Assembly (NCBI GenBank): GCA_036939355.1
Contig: JALLAP010000606.1
Location: forward strand, 1-26,815
Length of the DNA: 26,815 bases
Source: Thalassiosira profunda
Taxonomy: Eukaryota > Bacillariophyta > Thalassiosirophyceae > Thalassiosirales > Thalassiosiraceae
Reading direction: 5' to 3'
Part shown: piece after piece, positions 1-9,700 of the stretch
Numbering within the stretch: position 1 is the stretch's first letter
How the letters are laid out: the number at the start of each line of letters is the position of its first letter
Made by a program: the position numbers and the translations under genes
Notes under the pieces: model-generated
What the model was told of the DNA's origin: nothing
The model's input: only the letters and a program-made list of their open reading frames with translations
The model's database searches: none

Positions 1-2
1 CC

Positions 3-128
3 AAAAGTCCGGGCAACGAGGATCCTCCCACTTTCGAAGAAGTCATTGAGAGCGAGGATTGGGTGGGCATCAGCGATGTGCTTGCAACCGGCGACATTGA
101 TGATTTGATAACTGCATTATTGGATTGA
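3..128 (+). CDS. 3' end of an unidentified protein (partial)
   Basis: The window opens inside a plus-strand reading frame that gives about 41 residues and ends at TGA 126-128. The tail is acidic (motifs such as PPTFEEVIESEDW and a final DDLITALLD), with no recognisable domain. The reading frame is open to the left edge, so the start and any upstream exons lie outside the window. It converges on the next gene, with 46 bp between the two stop codons. The clean, amphipathic acidic tail and tight convergent spacing fit a real gene end, but a chance open frame of this length cannot be excluded. Confidence 0.45.
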   Translation, partial: KSPGNEDPPTFEEVIESEDWVGISDVLATGDIDDLITALLD

Positions 129-174
129 TGTGATGACAAAATAACAAGATCATTCAAGGTGCGATCTGAGGTTG

Positions 175-700
175 CTATCGAGCATCGTTCTCTTGTCTTT
201 GTTCAGGTTCTTTGTTCCGGCGCCTCCGCTCCTTTCTGAACAGGGCCTCCAGCATCGCTTTATTGTTTTCCTGAGTCGACGAATCGCCCGTTGCGAGATG
301 CACGCCACCCAATTTGCCCCCTGCCCCGATCGCTTCCTCCTTCCCATCAATCACTGTCTTATTGCCAAATCCCCGTAAAGATTTATGCTGCAGCTTCTCT
401 CCCCGCTCTCCAATCTCGTCGACGCTCTTTCCAATCGCCCACTGCATCACGTACCATCCGCCGACGATGGGGATGCTCGCGTAGAAGCATCCCATGGCGT
501 AGCGTCCCCATTTGGGGAGCGGGTATCGCCACGCCTGTGTTGCATGGTAATTATGTCGAAATGAAAGAGGTTGAAAATACTGCAAAGATGATAACTTTCC
601 AACAAAAGCAATGCATCATGGAGCTTACCGTGTGGACTGTATGTTTTATTTTCTCGTGCTTCTCGTGAAACGAGCGCAGGGCGCGGCCGAGGGCTTCCAT
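175..700 (-). CDS. Small single-pass membrane protein, two exons, function unknown
   Basis: The CDS is complement(join(175..534,629..700)), 143 residues. Exon 1 starts at ATG 700-698 and encodes 24 residues rich in Lys and His. The 94-nt intron has donor GTAAGC and acceptor CACAG and lies in phase 0. Exon 2 begins AWRYPLPKWGRYAMG and holds one hydrophobic segment at about residues 37-57 (GCFYASIPIVGGWYVMQWAI). A hydrophilic tail follows, ending in a strongly basic cluster (FRKERRRRNKEPEQ). The reading frame alone would allow an upstream Met inside the intron, but the splice gives a better N-terminus with a clean ATG. The topology, a short basic N-terminus plus one TM and a charged tail, suits a small mitochondrial or ER membrane protein. 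I do not recognise the family. Confidence 0.7.
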
Positions 701-1229
701 TATTTTAACTCACTGTCGCACTTTCTTCGGAGCGGCAATTCGGCCGGCCGCGTCAACAAAGAACAAGAAGAGAAGAGTCGCTGCAACACACTCTCCGGAG
801 TCCGGAGGGTTGAGGGTTGGGCCGCCGCGAGGGGATGAGAGAGGGAGTGGGTGGAAGTGGAAGGAGCGGCGGGGAGCGCGGGGCGGCCAGTACAGGCTAG
901 GTGGAGCTATGTAGCGAGAGGTATTGTAGTTTCTTCGCAGCGCGAATAGCTGCCACCCCCCACCCATCACCCTCACCATCACACCTCGCTGTCATCGCAT
1001 CCTACCTCTAGCGCGCTGAACCCCGCTAGTCACTTGGCGAGGCTCGCACCGCAAACCCGCAGAGCAGAGCGGAACCTTGCTGTAGTGGTCAGCTTACTAC
1101 TGCGTGCTGCACTTAGATCAGAGTGCCGATTCCGGTGGAAGAGTCCCTCGGTGCACGTGGCGTGGTTCATCTCGTGCTGACTGCTGACGCCCCTCAGTTG
1201 ATGGCCATTCAAATCAGAATTGCAGCAAA
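701..1229. promoter_or_regulatory. Divergent intergenic region, 529 bp
   Basis: This stretch lies between the starts of the small membrane protein gene (minus) and the PhoD-like gene (plus), so it should hold both promoters. It is GC-rich with purine- and pyrimidine-biased tracts (around 835-870 and 950-1000). I see no TATA box or convincing exon. A search for an upstream exon with a signal peptide for the PhoD-like gene found no suitable ATG. The only recurrent word is CCTCTAG near 1005, also seen in other intergenic stretches. Confidence 0.4.
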
Positions 1230-3212
1230 ATGCCCCACCGCATCGCCGTCGGCTCGTGCTCCCACCCCTCCCTGCCGCAGCCGCTGTGGCCCATCGTCCG
1301 GTCCCGCCGGCCCGCCGCCTTCGTCTGGGGCGGCGACGCCGTCTATGCGGACAAATTTGCAGGGTTGAATTGGACGGCCGTCGGCCTGCACCGCGTCCCC
1401 GACGGCAACAAGACCCACTGGAGGCTGACGTTTCCGCCGCCGAGCATCCATCTGGATGCCACCCCCGACATCATTCGTGGATGGTATGAGGAACAGTGGG
1501 GCGTTGAGGACTATCAAAAGTTTGTGAATGGCTGGCGTGATGGTGATGGCGAGGAGGGCGACGCCAGCGTTACGCGTCCGATAATCTTCGGCACAATCGA
1601 CGATCATGATTACGGACAGGTGAGTTGTTTATTGTTGGAGGCGTGAGCTGATTTTCCTTTCGATTTATGCAATCTCCCCTCCCACTCACTCATGTGCACG
1701 CCAATTTGCAACGACTTGCAGAACAATGGGGACATTACCTACGAGCACAAAAAGGAGTCAAACGTGGCGTTTATGGATTTTGTATATGCAGGTGTTGGTG
1801 AGGAGATGTCGAAAGAATGTGCAACGGACGGGAAGGGCGAGGGAGTTGGCGTTTGCAGAGCAGGGGAAGAGAGACGAAGCAAATGGAAGGACCCGATGTA
1901 TCAACGCAGTCTGGGTGGCAAGGGAGTGTATGGTGTGCAACTGTTCGACTTCTCCCGGTTAAGCGAGCGAAAGAAAGGCAACGTGCTCTGGGGAGGAGGA
2001 TTTTGGGTTCCGGAACGCGAGGCGCGTATTGACCCTGATGTATTGAGCGAGGATGATGTGGACGCAGCTGGTCAATACTCAACAACGCATTCGGTTGCCA
2101 TCTTTGCATTGGACGTGCGCAGCAACAAAACGCCCTGGCCCAAGGGAACGCAAAACCATGCAGACGGTCAAAATTGCACCACAAATGATGCTCAAAGCGG
2201 CTCGACCATCAAGGCGCCATTGTTTGATCTCTTGGGGCAAGAGCACTGGATATGGTTCGAAAGCGCCCTCACCAACTCCCGCGCTGCAGTAAACGTCATT
2301 GTATCGGGATTGCAGATTCACCCAGAGCGATTCCCGAACGATGGCAATATTGTGGAGGAGTGGAGCAAATTCTCGGAAAGCCGTCAATTGCTCTATGATA
2401 CAATCTTGAACAGTGGAGTCAATGCTCCACTGCTAATAAGCGGAGATGTGCACATGAGCCAATTCATGCGGAAGGATTGCGCGCTGTCCTCGGAGGTGAT
2501 GGATGAGGCCAGGACGGTCAATCTTCAAACGAGGCCGCTTGTGGAGGTCACGACGTCGGGGCTGACTCACAGCTGGGGCAACTCATTCAGCTCGCAACCA
2601 AAGAACCATCGATGGCCGTGGAAGCCCTACAATTACTTCGTGTCACCGACGTTCATGACGGTTGCCCACCTCGTGAATCCGTGGAATGACATCTTGATTC
2701 GGACAGAGGAGGATTCTCGGAGAGAGATGGAAAATTTAGCGGCTATCAAGGGCCAAAACGATCCCAAAGAAGCACCGGGGGGTCGAACAGGGCTACAATA
2801 CTACTTGGGCCTCAACTTTGCCGAGTTGGAGTTTCACTTTGATGAAAGGGGCGCTGGAGGCGTGACGGTCCGGATATTCGGAACACAGCCCAACGATCCT
2901 CCCAAGCTGGAATCGAGCTGGACGTTTGACCAGCTCTCGGGCAAAACCAGCCTGCCCGGAATGACGGCAACGGTGCACGATTTCTCAGCGGCAGCGCACC
3001 AGCATTTCGCTATGCTCGCGTCGGATTTGGATCATCATTGGACATGTGTTCCTCACCGCGGATTGGGGAACGTCTACCACTACTATGCGGCAAACGCCAT
3101 CATATTTCTCACGTTCTGCTTCTTATTCTTCCTGCCGCAAGCGTTTCTAGTCTGGTTGGTTGTTGCATTGCGGCGCCGATGGCATCGATACCGTTCAGAA
3201 GAAGCTGAATAG
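1230..3212 (+). CDS. PhoD-like metallophosphatase with C-terminal membrane anchor
   Basis: The CDS is join(1230..1619,1722..3212), 626 residues. The intron is 102 nt (GTGAGT...TGCAG, phase 0). The family (PhoD-like, PF09423) contains secreted or membrane phosphatases and phosphodiesterases with a dinuclear metal centre. Visible motifs are RIAVGSCS at 4-11, GGDAVYAD at 34-41 (family usually GDNxYAD), DDHDYGQNN at 124-132 (spanning the intron, which confirms the splice), GDVHMSQF at 371-378 and TTSGLTHSW after it. Residues 589-613 form one hydrophobic segment followed by RRRWHRYR, giving a C-terminal anchor with a basic cytosolic tail. The start is the first ATG after an in-frame stop. No signal peptide precedes the catalytic domain, which is odd for this family; an unseen upstream exon is possible. 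The fold assignment is firm, the substrate unknown. Confidence 0.88.
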
Positions 3213-3725
3213 TGAATGTGGTGAATGTGGAGCTGTGATTGCTGCATAAGATCTGAATAGTTTATGAGCACAGAACACATACGGCGATGTGTCTACCACT
3301 CTCTAGAGTGTCTGCTTTGCTCTGTTTGCTGTGTTGCCTTGTGTTGCCCCCTCTTGACGGGTGCAGCTTTGACACTTCTTGCTATCTCCTCTTCAAAGGC
3401 ATGGCGTCTGTCAGTCGTCTCAGCTCCGAGCAATACTAGGCCTTTGGGATTAGGGGGGAGATTTCGTGCCAAAGGCGGGGACTCCCCACGTGGGCCCCAC
3501 CCCCTAACAAACGGCACTAGCTTTGGATCTGCCTCCAGCGGGGTTTTGTTAGGGGAAGCTAGAGGGGGGTCCCCACGTGCTGTAGGTGGGGGCCCCCACG
3601 CCCCCCCTAATCCCAAAGGCCTAAGCAACACCCAAACCACAACCACAACAACCCAACCCACAATCCAAGCTACGCTCCGCAAGGAGGAGCGCCAGCCACT
3701 CCTCCCCGCCGCCGCATGACCCTCT
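3213..3725. promoter_or_regulatory. Intergenic region holding a MITE-like element
   Basis: This 513-bp gap between the PhoD-like stop and the giant gene start contains the 3' UTR of the former, the inverted-repeat element at 3437-3623, and about 100 bp of leader for the giant gene. An ATG at 3716-3718, out of frame with the chosen start at 3726, opens a short overlapping upstream reading frame ending near 3881. Long open frames across both strands here follow the inverted-repeat element and look spurious. Confidence 0.5.
3437..3623. mobile_element. MITE-like element with perfect 22-bp terminal inverted repeats
   Basis: The ends 3437-3458 and 3602-3623 are perfect reverse complements over 22 bp; the left arm starts TAGGCCTTTGGGATTAGG and runs into six G. 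If the outermost TA on each side is a target-site duplication, the layout is that of a Tc1/mariner-derived (Stowaway-type) MITE with 20-bp TIRs. Inside are a second inverted pair of 11 bp (CCCCTAACAAA at 3501-3511 and its complement at 3545-3555) and two copies of TCCCCACGTG (3483-3492, 3570-3579), each containing the CACGTG palindrome. At 187 bp it has no coding capacity. It sits about 100 bp upstream of the giant gene. No second copy is visible in this window, so the mobile nature is inferred from structure alone. Confidence 0.7.
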
Positions 3726-6700
3726 ATGCTCCTGGAACTCCTCGGCCTCCTCCTCCTCTCAACCTTCTTCACCTCCCCGTCGGCCTACGCCGCACTCCTC
3801 GCTCTCTACCTCGCCGCCAAGATTGCACGAGCTTGGCTGCAGGGCTGCCTCCCCGGGGGAGGGTTGCTGGGCGGCAGTGACGACGAGCGCGACGACGCCG
3901 GCGACCGCGCCCTCGACGACGGCGAGGTGGCACGGCGCGCTGCCAATCGGGGCGCGGGGCAGCCGCAGATCAAGCTCATCCCCCTGGACGGGGAGGTGTC
4001 GGCGAAGCTCGCAAAAGCGATGATGTCCAACGACAACGACGGGAGCGACGACATACTGAACGAGGCGGCGGCGGCGCTGAAGCTGGAGGCGCCGCAGAAG
4101 CGGAAGAGCGGCGACAACAACACTGCCGCGATGGCGGATTTGGGGAAGCCTCCCAAGCTCAAAAAGGAGCATCAAAAGGGGAGGGACGGCGGTGACAACA
4201 ACAACGATATCAACGAAGAAGAAGCGATGGAGGTGGAAAACGACGGCGCAATGGAACTCGACGGCAGCCCCGCCGCGGAAAGAGAGGAGGAGGAGCCCCA
4301 GAATGCCATCGAAACCATGATCCAATCCTCCCTCGGATCCTACTCCCTCGATTGCTATCCCTACTCCTTCTCTCCCCTGCTGCTCTTCACCAACGGCGGG
4401 TACTTCGATCGGGGATACTCGAACTACAATGCCGTGGCGGCCTTCTTCGCCCCGGCCCTCAAAGGTCTGGGCGGGGGAGGGCCTCCCCCGGAGAATGGCG
4501 ATGGTGCCGCGGCCGAGATGGGGAGTGGGAGGGGCAGCCGGAGAAGCAGCACCGGTGGGAACAATGGCAGCAGGAGGGAGGGCGAACCCACCGATGGAGA
4601 GAATGGCGACGAGGGCACTGCAGACGGCATGGACGAGTACGACGAATACGACATCAACATGCTCCACGGCGTCCTCTACGATCGGAAGAACGTCACGTAC
4701 GACGAGCTCTTCAACTATCTCGCCCGCAACCAAATGTTGGTCACGTGCTGCATCGACGCGCACTTCACCGCCTTCCAGCTCCTCCCCAACCCCCGGGGAG
4801 GCAAGGCCACCGCGCCCATTCTGGTGTACTACGACCCCATGGAATCTTCGCTGTCCGTGGTAAAGAACGAGGGAGACGTGCACAAGGCCGCCCTCTGGCT
4901 GCTCATGAAGTGCCACTACGGGGACAACGGGCACATCATCGACAACAAAAATTATTACACCGGTCCGACAAGCACGAAGCTGCAGTACGCGGTGTACAAC
5001 ATATGGAAGGTCATCAACAACCGGTCGCTGGGGCAGCTGGGCATCAAGTGGCAGCGGATGCCGTTGAACCTGACGGAGTACCTGTTCGTGAACGACCGGG
5101 ATGGATCGGGCATGAGCAAGCAGCTGACGGGGAACACGTGCTACTTCCAGACGTACCTCTTCGCCCTCCTGTGCAAGGCGGGCAAGCCCTACCTCTCGCC
5201 TGACGGCCGTTCGATCTCCCTTCGCGACGCGCCGCTCCTCGAGAAGGCCACCATCCGCATCGCCCAGTTCCTCCTGACCTTTTTCGTCGACGCCGACGCC
5301 CGCGTCCTCCGTCCTTACACCAACAGCAACTTCATTTTGGACTTCCACCGCTATTCCCACTCGCCCTACTTCACGTCCTTCGTCAAGTATCTGAAGTACA
5401 AGCGGGCGAAGGTGCCGGACTACGAAAAACAATACGAGGGCGTGGCGATGTATTACTCCTTCGTGAAGAACTTGCACGGGTACGACAAGTTCGTGCTGGA
5501 GGGGGCGACGGCGTCGACGCCCAACAGCAAGAGCCTGCAGTACGTGACGTCGACGGACGGGGCGATTCGGAAGCTGGGGCGGGGCGATTACTACAAGTAC
5601 CGCGCGGCGAACCTCATGTTCGGGTGCAACGCCGGGGCGATGTCGGGCATCGGGAGCTTTTGCGAGTTCAACTCGTGGCGGAAGAATCAGCTCTTGGCGT
5701 TTTACGAGGTGCTGAAGGGCAGAATTGGAGGGGTGGCCGACCAGATTGGAGCGGCGAAGCTGACGAAATATCGCGACTACTGTGAGTGAGCCCGGGTTTG
5801 TCTACATCTTATCCCTTGGATGAATTGTACAAGTCTCATCTTTGCCTCCACCGTTTGCTCAGACTTCATGCCGCAGTTTGAAGTCGGACAGCAGGAGCTC
5901 ATCGACCTCCATTACTACACCTATTTGATGGACTTGTGCGCGATGGGAAAGGCGCCAACGCAACTGACTCAAATAGTGCACGACGTCAACAGCCACCTCG
6001 TCAACCACATCTACTTCAGCACTCAGAACAGAAACAATTACCACAAAATGCTCAAGACGGACCAGTTTGCCAACACGAAGCGGCATATGAACGCTTTCCA
6101 GGAGAGCTTTCTAACGACGAATTGGTTCAGCGATTTGATAGGCCTGGGGTTTTCGGAGATCAACCCAAAGGAGAAGGACATCAACTCGTTGACCCAGACA
6201 GGTGAGTGCGCCCTATTTTCGCAAAGCGTGTGCGTTATTCGCCTTGTTCCCTCTCACAGCTCTTCATCATGTAACGTCGCAGTCTTCTACCTCATCGATT
6301 TGATGCGGTCGCAAAGCTACCGGCAGGAGTATGAGTTCGAGAAGGAGTGCATCAATCAAATGGCGAGGAGCAATATTAGGCGTTTCGAGCCCACCTTCTC
6401 GGGGAGTCTGACGGCGTCCCAGAATTACGAAGCGTACATCAAAATCGGCTTTGGCTACACGTATTCGAAGTACAACACGCTGATGCACTTCCTCAACGTG
6501 GCGGAGAACTACTGGAGAAATCCCGACGTGAACAATATCCAGGTCTTTGGGAAGGACATCCGCACCCTCCTGACGATATCGTGCCAAAAGATCTTCTTCG
6601 ATCCAAAGCACCGGGGGTTTTATTACTATGGACCCCTTGAGTTGCGAGACACGTACCGCACGGAGCTCGATCTGGCGGTGGCATCAGGCTCCGGCCGCGC

Positions 6701-9700
6701 GGGCGCCAGCGTGTCGATGAATAAAAGCAGCTACAGCGCGAATTGGCTGATGGTCGTGGACCGTGTCTACGAGTTCTCCTATCTGAAGGGGATTCTGACG
6801 CGGCTCTTCCAGAGCGCGAACAATGCACGCTTCAAGTCCGACAACAGCGTCTTGAACTTGTTGCTGCTTTCGCTTCAGCTTGATTTTGGCTTGTTCGACG
6901 AGTATGCGGGCCTGCTGAACATTCCCTTCATGAAGGACCTGCAGCACCAGGCCGACACGAGGGAGCTTCAGGTGGAGATTGCCAATCTGATCTACGACTT
7001 TGACAGGAAGCACAACGAGGACTCCATCACGCGGTCGAAGGTCGAGGAGCTGATTTACGAGGTCTCGTACAAATTTCTCGTGAACAAGAACTTCGACATG
7101 CACTCCCAACAGTACAAGCTCATCTCGATGATGAACGCAGATTCGGACTACCAGGAGTATGTCCTCCTCGTCAAAATCTACATGTCGCTTTGCTCGATCA
7201 ACAAGTCTGTGGAGGTGGACTACTACAAGATTAAGGTCAGTGTCGCGTGCAATGAAACGTTGCTCTTTGCGTTTTTGCATACTTGCTGATGACTGGCTTC
7301 CATTTTGTTAACTCGGCAGGTCAATGGCTCGTTCCACATCGTGATCCCCTCCAACTTTAGCAAGAAGACGAGCGAATATCTGGAGCAGATCACGATCCAT
7401 CACTCGTTCTCTGAAACGAATGGCGTCATGATGTACGACGATATTCAGGTCTTTGACCTGCGGCCTCATCAACCCGAAATCAACCTGTACAAAATCCGAT
7501 TGCAGCCCGGCGACGAGGTGGAGTCGATGGTGAAGTACATCGAAATTAGCAACGTCTTCCAGGCCCTCTCGGCACAGGAGCAATACCTCATCTTCATCGC
7601 CGACAATGCAATTCTGGTGGACGTGCTGGAGAATGGAAAGATGAAGGTCAGGATCAACCAGGTCGACGCGAAGGTGGCGACGATTTTCTTCAACGAGGCC
7701 ATCTCGTTCATACCCTGCTTCAAGTTCACGGAGGCGGAGGACGTGATCATCTTCACCTCGCGGAACATTCACTATTTGGTCGACAAGGGAGGGCAGTTCT
7801 GCCCGGATTATTACGGAATGAAGCACGAGCTAATCGAATGCATTTTGTCCCAGGAGCTGTTCGTCGACCTGAACGACGACCCTCAGTTCCGGGAGGAGAA
7901 ATTGTCTGACCTCTTGACCGAATCGAAGGTCGTGGTGTACTTCCCTGACTACTATCTGTTGGTGTCGAGGTAAGCCGGGTATCTGCACCTCATTGCTCAG
8001 TTGAATTCAGGTCTCTGGCTGTTCTCATTCGCTAATGCTGGACTGCTTTACTGCTCACACCACCACAGCCGCCAGCAACTGATAAATCTCTTGGATTACG
8101 CCATTTACATCCGCAACATTGGGTTCTTCATCTTGGTGTTATTGCAACTGCGCCGGACATCGATTCAGTTGTCTTTCGAAGAGAAGAATGAGAACAAAGT
8201 CGTGCAGATCACTGGGTGAGTCTGCGTACAGTTTGGTCCCTGGTTGTGCCACCCCAATTTCCTTTCCTAAACCACCTTGTTGTATGCACCGACAGCCCCT
8301 GGAAAGACGCCATCCTGTACGTGCTCGGCAAAAACGATAATCCTCATTACGATGACATCTTTGGAAAGCAATTCGTCAACATCAATAAACACAGAAAGCT
8401 TCCTCTCCGGGACTTTATCGAGGTGCTCAGTGAGAATTTCACGCGCTATCAACGGCATGTGGATGGAGAGTATCAGATCGTACCGAGGGAGAAGCAAAAG
8501 CGCTTCCTGGAGCGCATCATCTGTGGAAACGAGTGCTTTCATTTCAGTGAGGTTGGGACTGGAAAGACAAAAGGTAAGTCGTCCTAGTGTGGCCTGTGAT
8601 GTAGAGACTCTGCCTCGAAAGATGCCCGCTCACTTTTTTGTTGCGCCAACGCAGTGATCATGCCTCTCCTCTGCCAGATCTTCCTCTCCAACAACAAAGA
8701 GGCCCACGAGCATCTTGCACGCGGCGGAAAGCAGAAGGATACCCTCGTCATACTTGTCCCCGAGCACTTGCTCCCCGACGCCCGGACCCAAGTCTTCCGC
8801 CACACGCTGAATCTCAACTTCAAGAAGCATTATCGTGTGTTTGATGATATTTTAGCTCTTCTTAGTGATAGGGTGCAGCTTGGCGCGGAGAAACAGAAAC
8901 AGCTTCGCTTGCCGCCTGGCAAAAATATATTTGTCACCAGCTTCAATCAGTTCAAGAAAGCGCTGACGTATGACAAGATCTGCAAGAAGATTCGACCTCA
9001 TCGCGAGCACATTCTGGTTGTGGCAGACGAGGTTGACGACTTTCTTGGTCAGTTCTCATACTCCCGTGTGTTCTTCTGTCCTATCTTTGCATGCCTCTCA
9101 CCTGCTCCTGGGTTCGCGCGGATTGCAGACCGGGATAAGCTCGTGTTCAACATCTGCTCCAACAAGGCGAACTCCTTCGACCAGGATACGCTCGAGTATT
9201 TCCACGAAGTAAGCCACTCGGCGTACCATCGCAAAGAGTACCCATCCGGCTCCTTTCAATCGGCCCCAAATCCTGCCTACTGGAGAGAGCTGCACTCCAA
9301 ATTCGTGGCGATTCGCAGTGAGATACAGGACGCGAGCAAGTCGCTCAACAAGAGCTTTGGTAAGTCATGGAAGTTGTGATGGTAATGGTGGGTGCAAACA
9401 GCTCTAATCTTGTCGATGCGTACCTTCACCATCATCTAGGAATCTTCAACGAGAAAACACTGCGCCACTGCGCGACCAGCATCTCGCATGACATCGAGGG
9501 CTACAAAGCACTCATCGCTCGTCCCTACGAATCAGTGAACCGTGCGATGCCGGGCTCCTACTACAGCGATGTCGAAAGGACTATTTTCCTTACCTTTGTG
9601 ATTCTCTCGGAGGACGTTGCCAAGTATGACGAGCTCTTTCAGGGGGAACGCAAGTTCATCACTTTCGAGTACTGGAAGGAATACTTGGCCGAGCTGGACT

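Noticed and set aside
3264..3772. Open frames of about 150 residues on both strands across the inverted-repeat element
   Set aside because: They read through the TIRs and G/C runs of a MITE-like element and have no domain or sensible start.
3759..5477. 572-codon minus-strand open frame antisense to the giant gene's first exon
   Set aside because: Its product is Val/Arg/Gly-rich with no domain, and the plus strand has a clear conserved-looking protein. It is a by-product of GC-rich codon use.
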